Source: Lewinellaceae bacterium
GTDB taxonomy: Bacteria; Bacteroidota; Bacteroidia; Chitinophagales; Saprospiraceae
DNA length: 64,000 nucleotides
Direction of reading: 5' to 3'
NCBI GenBank assembly: GCA_020636375.1
Contig: JACJXZ010000023.1
Span: 1 to 64,000 of the forward strand
The notes beneath the pieces were generated by a model, which was not told the origin of the DNA, did no database searches, and was given only the letters and a program-made list of their open reading frames with translations. Position 1 is the stretch's first letter, and every line of letters starts with the position of its first letter. Below are positions 7,554-16,862 of the stretch, piece after piece. Position numbers and translations under genes: made by a program.

Positions 7554-7803
7554 ATGCACACTACTGGACAAAATGGTTTTGGACACAGAGCGCACTGAGT
7601 CCAACACAGAGATGCACAAAGTTTTTCCGTTGATAATCAAGCTCCTGTGTGGCTCTCGCGGTTAATTTCCTAGAGCCACAAAGTAAGGAAGCGGACACAA
7701 TTAGCGTAACAATATAACAATATAGCCATATAACAATTGCCCCCGAAATAAAGCTGCCAAGCCACGCTTTCGAAGCAGCATTAGTTGCAATAATTGTGTC
7801 CAG
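7554..7803. repeat. Degenerate repeat stretch between M14 and LolE-like genes
   Basis: At 7556-7577 there is a partial end (ACACTACTGGAC) of the family H element found complete at 36182. At 7578-7690 there is a diverged copy of the CACAGAG/CACAAAG-type repeat also seen at 29018 and 46252. At 7692-7802 inverted repeats GGACACAATTA / TAATTGTGTCC bound a further palindromic unit of about 110 bp, which includes a short array of ATATAACA-like octamers. No gene is supported between 7009 and 7837. Confidence 0.55.
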
Positions 7804-7837
7804 CTACTTAACCTGATGCGCATGCCCCCACCCCGCC

Positions 7838-9067
7838 CTACTCCTCCCGGATCAATGCCGACACCTTCATGGCCCGCAGGGCCGGCGGCACCGAAGCCAG
7901 CACCCCGATAGCTGTGACGGTGAGGGCCACGACGACAAAATCAATGAAGCGCATGCTGATGGGATAGGCTTGCACCACAAAATTGCCGGGAACGGACACG
8001 ATGCCTACCGTCTTTTGCAACACGTACAGCACAATGGCCAGCGCGAAGCCGATGCCGATGCCCAGCAGGCTGAGCAGCAGGCCCTCGTTGAGGAAGATAT
8101 TGCGGACGGTCGTGTTCAGGGCGCCCATGGATTTGAGGATGGAAATGTCTTTCTGCTTTTCCAGCACCACCATCCACAGGGCGCCGACGATGTTGAAGGC
8201 CACCAGCAGCAGCATCAGGCTGGCGATGGCGTAGCTGAGCCACTTTTCCACCTGCATCAGCCGGAGGAAGGAGGCTTCCTGCTCGTAGCGGCTCTTCACC
8301 TCGAAATCGGGGCCCATGACGCCCTGCACGGCGGCGACGACTTCTTCGGTTTCGGCGCCCGGCGCCATCCGCAGCTCCAGGGCGCTCACTTCGTTTTCCG
8401 TGCCGATCAGCTGGCGGGCGAACTCCAGGGAGGCCAGCACGTACTGGTTGTCGAACTCCTGCTGGATGACGAAGGTGCCGCCCGGATAGATGTAACGGCG
8501 GCGGAAGGGCTGCACCTGCGCGCCGAAAATGCCGCTGCTCTGCTCCCGTTTGGGCATGTAGACAGCCATCTCGGCAAAGCGGTCGCCGACGTTGGCGGCC
8601 AGCTTGTTGCGCATGCCCAGGCCGAGGATGGCCAACTGGCGGCCGTTCTCTTCGAAGCGGTACTCGCCCTCTTTCACCGTGGTGTCGATGCCGACCACTT
8701 TGTTGAAGTTCTCGTCTACGCCCTTCAACGTGCCGAAATCCTGGTTGTCCTTGTATTCGAAAAAGGCGACCTCCTCCAGGGTGCGCGACACCTGCTCCAC
8801 GCCCTCCAGCGCCAGCAGTTTCTCCAGCATAACGGTGTCCGCCCCGAAGGTCTTGCCCCGGGCGGGCGTCACCTTGATGTCCGGGTTGAAATTGCTGTAC
8901 ATGGTGGTGATCAGGTCTTCGAAGCCGTTAAAGACGGACAACACCAGCACCAGGGCCGCCGAACCCACCGCAATGCCGAAGACCGCAATGCCGGTGATGA
9001 TGTTGATGGCATTGGTCGATTTTTTGGCAAAGAGGTAGCGCCGGGCGATGCGGAGGGAGAGGTTCAT
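7838..9067 (-). CDS. LolC/LolE-family FtsX-type ABC permease, 409 aa
   Basis: The N-terminus MNLSLRIARRYLFAKKSTNAINI with the following hydrophobic helix (GIAVFGIAVGSAALVLVLSVFNGFE) is the classic start of lipoprotein-releasing permeases. A periplasmic MacB-like core of about 200 residues is followed by three membrane helices at about 270-300, 320-350 and 370-395, where KQKDISILKSMGA matches the FtsX domain cytoplasmic coupling motif. The family, with a LolD ATPase, detaches lipoproteins from the inner membrane for transport to the outer membrane. The ATPase is not next door. Confidence 0.88.
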   Translation of the reverse strand: MNLSLRIARRYLFAKKSTNAINIITGIAVFGIAVGSAALVLVLSVFNGFEDLITTMYSNFNPDIKVTPARGKTFGADTVMLEKLLALEGVEQVSRTLEEVAFFEYKDNQDFGTLKGVDENFNKVVGIDTTVKEGEYRFEENGRQLAILGLGMRNKLAANVGDRFAEMAVYMPKREQSSGIFGAQVQPFRRRYIYPGGTFVIQQEFDNQYVLASLEFARQLIGTENEVSALELRMAPGAETEEVVAAVQGVMGPDFEVKSRYEQEASFLRLMQVEKWLSYAIASLMLLLVAFNIVGALWMVVLEKQKDISILKSMGALNTTVRNIFLNEGLLLSLLGIGIGFALAIVLYVLQKTVGIVSVPGNFVVQAYPISMRFIDFVVVALTVTAIGVLASVPPALRAMKVSALIREE

Positions 9068-9129
9068 GTAATTATTGGTTGCCGAAAAGGCAAAGGACGG
9101 TTTTTTTCAGCAAAAAGGGAAGGCTAAAG

Positions 9130-9471
9130 CTACGCAGTGGCAAATCCGGTATACTTTCTCATTTCTTCCGGATGGAAACCAAGGACAATATCTTCCTTGG
9201 GAACCCCCCTTTTTACCAATTCGTCGCCCACCATTTCTTCCGTATTATTGATCTGTATCCAAACTTTGCTGTTTTTGATGTCAAAATGAAGCGGGCAGTA
9301 GTGGACATATTTTTTGCCGCTCCATCCAACCCTTACCAACTCGTAGTGATGCCCTTCCCGGTCGGCGACGATTTGCGTGTCGATGCCGGATGGATCGCTG
9401 GCATACATTTCTTTGGCGTAAGTATTGAGATAATCTAAAATAGCCTCTTGATATTTGATCACTTTATCCAT
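9130..9471 (-). CDS. xisI: XisI-family protein, 113 aa
   Basis: The protein matches the XisI family over its whole length: it starts MDKVIKYQEAILDYL, then has HYELVRVGWSGKKYVHYCPLH, the conserved W-x-x-x-x-Y-x-x-C/H-x-x-H region, then IKNSKVWIQINNTEE and the C-terminal VPKEDIVLGFHPEEMRKYTGFA. XisI and XisH were named from the Anabaena fdxN element, where they are needed for programmed excision; in most genomes the pair is a stand-alone cassette of unclear role. Its ATG overlaps the original end of xisH (TGA at 9459-9461), so the two were translationally coupled. Its partner is broken here. Confidence 0.9.
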   Translation of the reverse strand: MDKVIKYQEAILDYLNTYAKEMYASDPSGIDTQIVADREGHHYELVRVGWSGKKYVHYCPLHFDIKNSKVWIQINNTEEMVGDELVKRGVPKEDIVLGFHPEEMRKYTGFATA

Positions 9472-10204
9472 TTCACGATATTTTTTTCATCTGGATCGAA
9501 TATAACTAAATTCATAGCATAATATTCAACAAGCGACTTTATGAAGTTGGTTTGAAAGAGGGCGCAGTTGCGATTTGTCCCCATGTAAAAGCTCTAAAAT
9601 GCTGGTTTCAGGTAGCGCCACATAGCCGGCTCGGCCTGAAAAGCCTGCTCCGGCGCATGCCGGAGGCCAATATATTTTAGCACGGGGCATCGCCCCGTGT
9701 ATAATGATGAAAGCCGCCTGCGGCCTGAAAGGCCATCATAATACCAGCTCGAATATGCTGCCCTTTCAGGGCGCTGGCTACGGTTGTGCGCCTTTACAGG
9801 GGGCGTTGCCCCCTGCTAAGATAGGCTGGCCTTTCAGGCCGTTCGTTTCATCAGCAGAGGGGGACAAATCGCAACTGCGCCCTTTGAAAGAACTCTAAAT
9901 AAATGTTTTCCGGGACAGCCAGGTATAATGTGCGGGATGGTTCCTGTGATTTAAGTGCGAAGGCATAGGTGTTGAATTGTCCTAAAGCATTATGCATTTC
10001 ATAAACTTTGGATTGCCTCAAAAAGCTTTTTACTTCAACGGCAATCTTTTCGTTAGCCTTAGTTGCGGCAATGAGTTTCTCTGCTCCCAGATCGACTTCG
10101 TATTCTATTTCCTCTGCTCTTAGAACATAAGGATCATCGGTAATCGCCCAACCATCTTTCTCAAGAGCTTCCTTGACATGGATATGAAAGACATCTTTTG
10201 CCAT
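9459..10204 (-). pseudogene. xisH: xisH interrupted by a 323-bp MITE-like element
   Basis: The N-terminal 107 residues (10204 to 9883) match XisH: MAKDVFHIHVKEALEKDGW, the YEVDLGAEKLIAA and IAVEVKSF motifs of a PD-(D/E)XK-like nuclease fold, and LGQFNTYAFAL and LYLAVP. The element at 9560-9882 then replaces the C-terminus by ten foreign residues. Removing the element and one copy of its 9-bp duplication restores one uninterrupted frame that adds a 30-residue tail containing LVIFDPDEKNIVKWIK and a stop at 9459, exactly the expected XisH length of about 137 residues. The gene was thus intact until a recent insertion. Confidence 0.93.
9560..9882 (-). mobile_element. 323-bp multi-hairpin MITE, copy 1, with 9-bp target duplication
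   Basis: The terminal inverted repeats are GGGCGCAGTTGCGATTTGTC and its complement, flanked by TTTGAAAGA at 9551-9559 and 9883-9891. Inside are at least five hairpins, including CTCCGGCGCATGCCGGAG, ACGGGGCATCGCCCCGT, GCCCTTTCAGGGC, CAGGGGGCGTTGCCCCCTG and GGCCTTTCAGGCC. A copy of the same 323-bp length, nearly identical, lies in inverted orientation at 48273-48595. A 64-codon open frame inside it has no protein-like features. Confidence 0.95.
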
Positions 10205-10225
10205 TGATAAAACTTATTTCCCAAT

Positions 10226-10456
10226 TCACAATTCCTTCGAATCGAGCGTCCCTTCGATCCACTCGAATGCCTCATCTTCCCGTTCTTGATCTTCCGACAT
10301 TTCCTTGTATCCCACCTCAATAGCAGAAACCGGTTCTTCCACATGCTTGTCCTGGTAGAGCCTGCCGAGGATCATGTCGTACAATTCCCGCAACACTTCT
10401 CCTTCCTGGCTATCGATCAACCGGATTATCCGAAGTTTGAGATCTGCTTCACTCAT
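10226..10456 (-). CDS. Small acidic antitoxin-like protein, 76 aa
   Basis: The protein is short, helical and acidic (MSEADLKLRIIRLIDSQEGE ... SEDQEREDEAFEWIEGTLDS). Its layout, an N-terminal helix followed by YDMILGRLYQ and a charged tail, resembles the small antitoxin-like or addiction-module-component proteins often found beside RelE or XisHI-type genes, but no specific family can be asserted. It ends 21 bp before the xisH start on the same strand, so the three genes formed one operon. Two CTTGWCAAG palindromes lie upstream. Confidence 0.55.
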   Translation of the reverse strand: MSEADLKLRIIRLIDSQEGEVLRELYDMILGRLYQDKHVEEPVSAIEVGYKEMSEDQEREDEAFEWIEGTLDSKEL

Positions 10457-10523
10457 TTTTCAATTGATTTATTCTCCCAAATTCGGGATTTTTTGGGAGA
10501 AAGTCACCCTTTAGGCATTAAAC

Positions 10524-10567
10524 TTGACAAGTTTCCCGCTCCCCTCCAGCCCAAAAACTTGTCAAGC
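10524..10567. promoter_or_regulatory. Pair of 9-bp palindromes, possible operators
   Basis: CTTGACAAG at 10524-10532 and CTTGTCAAG at 10559-10567 are 35 bp apart, 68-111 bp upstream of the antitoxin-like gene start. Paired palindromes ahead of a small antitoxin-like gene suggest autoregulation. They could equally be the arms of a hairpin, since each is the complement of the other. Confidence 0.35.
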
Positions 10568-10688
10568 CTAAAAACGGCTACTAATCTGGCGTTGGACAGC
10601 CCTGTATATCGTACACAGAAAGGTTCCCGCAATGCCCAGACACTGAACATAGCTCCGGCACCCTCTGTTAGACGGATAGCTCAAAAAA

Positions 10689-12182
<1,494 letters not shown>

Positions 12183-12201
12183 AGTCAATAGTCGGTAGTG
12201 A

Positions 12202-12624
12202 TTAAATAAACTTTCGTTCAAAGACATATCGTTTCAGGTAAAAATTGTAAAAAAACACCATGCCGGTCGCGCACAGCTTGGTAATGTACTGGTGTTCGCT
12301 GAAGAACTCCAGCTGGGTCAGGCCGTAGATGATGCCTGTGCTCAGCGCCATGCCGCCCAGCGAAACCCCCAGCGACAGGCCGAATGCCCGGTAGGGCGAG
12401 CCCTGCAGGACAAACACAAAGCGCTTTTGCAGCAAAAAGTTGATCACCATGCCGCAGGAATACGAGATGATGTTGGACACCACCGGCGAAAAAAAACGAG
12501 CGACCAGAACCAGGTATACGACGTAATCCACCGTCGTCGCCACCGCCCCGGTCATCGCGAATTTCGCTTTCATGCGGAACAAACCCCTGAGTTTTTCTCC
12601 GTCTAGCTTCATGCTCCGAGCCAT
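12202..12624 (-). CDS. GtrA-family membrane protein, 140 aa
   Basis: Four hydrophobic helices and the signatures KFAMTGAVATTVDYVVYLVL, NIISYSCGMVINFLLQKRFVF and ITKLCATGMVFFYNFYLKRYVF identify the GtrA family. Members are small four-helix inner-membrane proteins thought to help move polyprenyl-linked sugars for cell-surface polysaccharide assembly. The gene ends 19 bp before the TolC-like gene and follows a 5'-nucleotidase gene, all on the minus strand. An array of TTCGCTA-like heptamers (12668-12705) lies upstream of its start. Confidence 0.85.
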   Translation of the reverse strand: MARSMKLDGEKLRGLFRMKAKFAMTGAVATTVDYVVYLVLVARFFSPVVSNIISYSCGMVINFLLQKRFVFVLQGSPYRAFGLSLGVSLGGMALSTGIIYGLTQLEFFSEHQYITKLCATGMVFFYNFYLKRYVFERKFI

Positions 12625-12784
12625 TTGGGCCGAAGGTAAGAAGTTTGGGGGAATCGGACGGGGGTTCGGGGTTCGCTATTCGCAGTTCGCTATTCGCTAT
12701 TCGCGAACTGCACCCGGCCTGGCCTTCGCCTGCCAAAGTGGCTTCGGCCTACGGAAGCGGCGGGCAAGAACTGCGAAAAGGGAA

Positions 12785-13312
12785 TCACCGCCTCTCCGCC
12801 CGGAAATAAGCCATCACCTCTTCCCAGTTGCCGACGCGCCGGAAGCGCGTTTCGCCGACGTTGTGGGAAGAAGTGTACAGCAGGGGCTTGCCGGAAAACC
12901 GTTCCAGGTTGAAAGCGTGGTCGTCGATCATATAATCAGCCTGCACGATGCTTTTATCGCCGCAGAAAACAATATTGCTCCAGTGGATAAACGGGAAGTG
13001 TTCCCGGAGCCAGTCGTATTTGTCTTCAAAGGAATTGCGGAACTCCATGGCTGCCGTCACGATGAAGACCTCGTAGTGCTCCATCAGTTCGCGGATGCCT
13101 TCCTGGCTGCCCGGCATCACCGGCAGCCCTCTGAAAAACCCCTTTTCGTAGATCGCTTTGCGGATATAATCCGCCCCCGGTATCTGGTAGACTTTCTTTC
13201 CCCAGTATTCTTCCGGCTTCAGCCGTTTGCCGAACCGCTGTTCGTAAAGCTCCAGGAACCTGGGCATTACGTCGGCGATCACTTCGTCCATGTCGATGGC
13301 TATGCGTTGCAT
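12785..13312 (-). CDS. 5'(3')-deoxyribonucleotidase-like HAD phosphatase (NT5C type), 175 aa
   Basis: The ATG at 13312 starts MQRIAIDMDEVIADVMPRFL, the DxDxV motif I of the 5'(3')-deoxyribonucleotidase branch of HAD phosphatases. GYGS-type motif II is represented by VFIVTAAM, and the C-terminal ADYMIDDHAFNLERF contains the acidic motif IV. The family removes phosphate from (deoxy)nucleoside monophosphates in the cytoplasm. The open frame extends upstream to 13453, but that part encodes tandem-repeat sequence and no conserved residues, so the later ATG is preferred. Confidence 0.85.
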   Translation of the reverse strand: MQRIAIDMDEVIADVMPRFLELYEQRFGKRLKPEEYWGKKVYQIPGADYIRKAIYEKGFFRGLPVMPGSQEGIRELMEHYEVFIVTAAMEFRNSFEDKYDWLREHFPFIHWSNIVFCGDKSIVQADYMIDDHAFNLERFSGKPLLYTSSHNVGETRFRRVGNWEEVMAYFRAERR

Positions 13313-13330
13313 GTGCGTGTATTGGTGCAT

Positions 13331-13400
13331 TTGTGAGGGCACTCCGGAAACCCCGGAAAAGGAGTGAAGGAGTGACTTAGCGAATGAGTGAATAGAATTA
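13331..13400. repeat. Paralogous empty site of family B insertion
   Basis: The sequence GGAGTGAAGGAGTGACTTAG followed by CGAATGAGTGAATAGAAT matches the flanks of the family B element at 7231 (7190-7230 and 7412-7460), but with no element at the TTA. About 13385-13500 further holds diverged GAATGAGT octamers in both orientations and no gene. Confidence 0.7.
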
Positions 13401-13528
13401 ACTGTGTAATAAAGTTTGATTTTAAAAACAATACATATTTCATATTTATTCACTCATTCAGTCCCTCACTTATCCACTCATTTGGGGGACTTTCCGGAGC
13501 GGTCTCACCCATACACTTAAATCATCCC

Positions 13529-16500
13529 CTACCCCAACGCCGCTACCGCCCCGGCGATCGCAATAAAGGCAAAAAGGACATACCACAGGAATTCATATCC
13601 CGTCTCCCGCCGCAGGGCGGACTCCACGGCCTCGTAATCGGGTTTGACGCCGTTCCAGGCATAAGAGGCGTACACTTTGAACCGGTTGGCCACGATCAGG
13701 AATACGGGCAGCAGCACCAGGATGACCACCGTGATGGCCAGCAGGCCGAACGAAACGGCGATGGCCATCGGGATCAGGAACTGGGCCTGCAGGCTTTTTT
13801 CGAGCAGCAGGGGCGCCAGGCCGGCAAAGGTGGTCACCGAAGTGAGGACGATGGGCCGGAAACGGGACAGCCCGGCCTCGTAGATGGCGTCCATCTGCGG
13901 CCTGCCCGATTCGATGAGCTTGTTATAAGTCGTGACCAGCACCAGGGCGTCGTTGACCAGGATGCCGATCAGGGCGATGATCCCCAGAAAGGAGAACAGG
14001 CTGATCGGGAGCCCCATCAGCCAATGGCCCCAGCCCACCCCGATAATGCCGAAGGGGATGAGCAGGAAGACCGTCAGCGTTTGGCCGACCGACCGGAAGG
14101 TCAACGAGATGACGAAGAACATCAGGGCCAGGACGACCGTTCCGACAAGTTGTATTGACTTTGCCGATTTTTGCTGCTCCCGGTTCTGTCCTTCGAATAA
14201 GGCCGAGACGCCGGGGTAATCCGATAGTATGGCCGGGATGATCTCTTCCTTCAGGCTGCTGGTCAGGTCGCTGACGGAGACATCGTCATTGGCGACGTCC
14301 GCCTCGATCTTGATCTCCCGCTTGCCGTCGATGTGGTTGATATTGATGACGCCCCGCTTGATCTCCAGCGTGGCGATCTCCGAGAGCGGGAATTCCCGGC
14401 CGTCGGCGAAACGGACCCGCATATCCTGCAGTTGGGTAATGTCGGAGCGGTCTGTTTCGTCGTAGCGTACCCATACGCGCACCTCGTCGCGGCCGCGTTG
14501 CAGGCGCTGCACTTCGCTGCCGAAGAAGCCGCTGCGGACCTGCCCGACGATATCCTGCAGGTTGAGCCCCAGGTAGCGCCCCTTTTCCTTGAGCTGAATG
14601 TTGACCTCCCGCAGGCCCTCCTGGTTGTTGTCCACCACATCCGCCAGCTCGGCCAGCGATTGCATCTCTTTCTTTACCTCTTCGGTGGCGGCTTTGAGTT
14701 GCCGGTAGTCTTCGCCCACCAGCGCGATGGAGATCGGTTTCCCGAAGGTCGACTGTGCGCCGTAGGAGACCACTTCCGCCAGCGGTATCGGCCCGGCCTC
14801 CTCCCGGATGGCGTTGATCACGTCGCGCAGCCGGAGGCTGTCGCGGCTTTCTCCGTCCAGGAGGTTGACGCTCAGGCTGGCTTCGTAGGTGGATGGGCCG
14901 AGCTTTTTTTCGATGCGCTGGATAGCCTGCTTTTCCCCGCCGAAGAAGCGTTCGCTGAGCCGTTCGTTGGCCTCCCAGGCCGACTGCTCGATGTGGCCGA
15001 TCCAGTCCAGGGTGATGTGCTCGCGGGTGCCGGCCGGCATCTGGAGGGTGATCTGGATGTCGTCCCGTTCGATAACCGGAAAGAAAGTCGTCTGGATGAT
15101 GCCCCCGCGGATGGAACCCATCGTCATGGCCAGAATGCCCATCATGACGGCAATGGTAAAGAATTTGTTGTGCATGGCGAAACGCAGGACCGGGCCGTAG
15201 AGGTTGCCGCGCATCCAGTTCATCACCTTCTCCAGGCCGTCCTGCACCCGGTTGGGCCGGCGGTCCGGGCTCAGGGCCTTGCTGTGCGCCACGTGGGTGG
15301 GCAGTATGACGGCGCCTTCGATCAGGGAAAAAACGAGGGAGAAGATCACCACCACCGCCATATCGCTGAAAAAATCGCCCAGCCGGCCGTCGATGAAAAG
15401 GAAGGAAGAAAAGGCGATGACGGTCGTGACGATGGCGGCGAAAACGGCGGGCAGCACCTCCATGGTGCCGTCCAGGGCCGCTTTCAGGCGGGGAACGCCC
15501 TCCTCATACTGCTGGTAAATATTCTCGCCGATGACGATGCCGTCGTCCACCAGGATCCCGATCACCAGGATCATGCCGAAGAGGGAGATGACGTTGATGG
15601 TAATGCCCACGGCATTGGCCAGGATGAACATGCCGGCAAAGGAGATGGGAATGGCGATAGCCACCCAGAAGGCCAGCCGCCAGTGCAGGAACATGGCCAG
15701 CAGCAGAACGACGATGACAAAACCGAGGATGCCGTTTTCCGTCAGCAGCTCCATGCGCTGGCGGAGGATGATGGACCCGTCGCGGATGACCGTAGCCTGC
15801 ACCACCTCGTTCTCCTGGTTGAAACGGCCGATATAGGCCAGCACCTGGTCCGTGATGGAAAGCATGTCTTCCTCCAGAGTGTTCTGTACGGTCACGACCA
15901 CCGAAGGCTTGTCGTTGAGGAAGCTGCGGTTCGGGTTGTCCGCCCATTTGTCGGCCAGCCCGGCCACCTGATGCAGGCGGACGACGCTCCCGTCGGTATT
16001 GGTTTTGACTACGATATCCCGGAACCCTTCCGCATAGTATTCCTTGTTGCGGGCGCGGACGAGCAGCTCTTCGTCCTTGCCCTTGATGGTGCCGCCGGTC
16101 AGTTCTATATTTGCCCTGCGGACGGCCAGGGCGGCCTGCTCGAAGGTGAGCCCGTAGGCGCGCAGGTCCCGCTCGCGAAAAGCAATCTCGATCTCCTCCT
16201 CCGGAAAGCCGCTGAGGCTGACTTTGGAGATGCCGTCCATGGCCAGCAGGTCGTCTTCTACCTGCCGCCCGTACCGCTTGAGGGTCCGGAGGTTAACGTC
16301 TCCGCTGATGGCAAAGCTGATGGCAAAGCCCAGGTTTTCCTGCTTGAACACCACCGGCGGCTCCATGCCCACGGGGAAAGAACTGATCTGGTCCACCGCG
16401 TTTTTGACGTCCTGGAGGATGATGTCCGTATCATAACCTTTGAACACTTCCACCGTCACCGCCCCGCTGTTCTCCCGGGATACCGAGGTGTACCGCTCCA

Positions 16501-16732
16501 CGCCCGTCACCCCCTTGAGGTTCTCCTCGATCTTTTTGACGATCCCCTCTTCGATCTCCTCCGGCGAGGCGCCGGGATAGGCGATCTGTATCAGGATGAT
16601 GCGGCTCTCCACCTCCGGGAAAAAGGTGGATTTCATGCTGCCGAACCCTACTATGCCCATGATCAGGATGCCGAACATGATCAGGTTGGCCGCCACCGGG
16701 TTCTTTATGAAGTAGTTGATGAATTGTTTCAT
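13529..16732 (-). CDS. RND efflux pump inner-membrane subunit, 1067 aa
   Basis: The start at 16732 gives MKQFINYFIKNPVAANLIMF, the usual first helix of RND pumps. The TM4 proton-relay motif is present as ILVDDGIVIGENIYQ, and the protein has two homologous halves, each with a large periplasmic loop and a block of six helices (about 340-530 and 855-1030). The family exchanges protons for drugs, metals or lipids through a tripartite complex. It follows the membrane fusion protein gene directly (130 bp) and is under a MarR gene. Substrate cannot be told from sequence; it is from a branch distinct from AcrB. Confidence 0.92.
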   Translation of the reverse strand: MKQFINYFIKNPVAANLIMFGILIMGIVGFGSMKSTFFPEVESRIILIQIAYPGASPEEIEEGIVKKIEENLKGVTGVERYTSVSRENSGAVTVEVFKGYDTDIILQDVKNAVDQISSFPVGMEPPVVFKQENLGFAISFAISGDVNLRTLKRYGRQVEDDLLAMDGISKVSLSGFPEEEIEIAFRERDLRAYGLTFEQAALAVRRANIELTGGTIKGKDEELLVRARNKEYYAEGFRDIVVKTNTDGSVVRLHQVAGLADKWADNPNRSFLNDKPSVVVTVQNTLEEDMLSITDQVLAYIGRFNQENEVVQATVIRDGSIILRQRMELLTENGILGFVIVVLLLAMFLHWRLAFWVAIAIPISFAGMFILANAVGITINVISLFGMILVIGILVDDGIVIGENIYQQYEEGVPRLKAALDGTMEVLPAVFAAIVTTVIAFSSFLFIDGRLGDFFSDMAVVVIFSLVFSLIEGAVILPTHVAHSKALSPDRRPNRVQDGLEKVMNWMRGNLYGPVLRFAMHNKFFTIAVMMGILAMTMGSIRGGIIQTTFFPVIERDDIQITLQMPAGTREHITLDWIGHIEQSAWEANERLSERFFGGEKQAIQRIEKKLGPSTYEASLSVNLLDGESRDSLRLRDVINAIREEAGPIPLAEVVSYGAQSTFGKPISIALVGEDYRQLKAATEEVKKEMQSLAELADVVDNNQEGLREVNIQLKEKGRYLGLNLQDIVGQVRSGFFGSEVQRLQRGRDEVRVWVRYDETDRSDITQLQDMRVRFADGREFPLSEIATLEIKRGVININHIDGKREIKIEADVANDDVSVSDLTSSLKEEIIPAILSDYPGVSALFEGQNREQQKSAKSIQLVGTVVLALMFFVISLTFRSVGQTLTVFLLIPFGIIGVGWGHWLMGLPISLFSFLGIIALIGILVNDALVLVTTYNKLIESGRPQMDAIYEAGLSRFRPIVLTSVTTFAGLAPLLLEKSLQAQFLIPMAIAVSFGLLAITVVILVLLPVFLIVANRFKVYASYAWNGVKPDYEAVESALRRETGYEFLWYVLFAFIAIAGAVAALG

Positions 16733-16784
16733 TGGATGACCTAGGTTGAACTTTTGTGTAAAGGTGTGAAAGTGCGAGCGTGTA

Positions 16785-16861
16785 AAAATACAGCACACAA
16801 CACCCTTAAACACTTAAACACCTAAACACCTAAACACTTACACACCTAAACACTTACACAC
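16785..16861. repeat. Octanucleotide tandem array (ACACCTAA-like) between pump genes
   Basis: About eight imperfect 8-bp units based on AACACCTA and ACACTTAC fill the gap between the membrane fusion protein and RND genes. On the minus strand this is the region just downstream of the fusion-protein stop and upstream of the RND ribosome-binding region. Confidence 0.75.
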
Positions 16862-16862
16862 T

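Noticed and set aside
9704..9898. 64-codon frame inside the 323-bp element, repeated at 48254-48451
   Set aside because: The predicted peptide is made of hairpin sequence, partly runs into the flank and differs in its end between copies; it is more likely that the element is non-coding.
10120..10344. 74-codon minus-strand frame overlapping xisH and the antitoxin-like gene
   Set aside because: It is out of frame with both and has no protein-like features.
14333..16744. An 803-codon open frame on the plus strand opposite the RND gene
   Set aside because: It is a shadow of the high-GC RND coding sequence: no start context, low-complexity acidic/His-rich composition and no recognisable domain.
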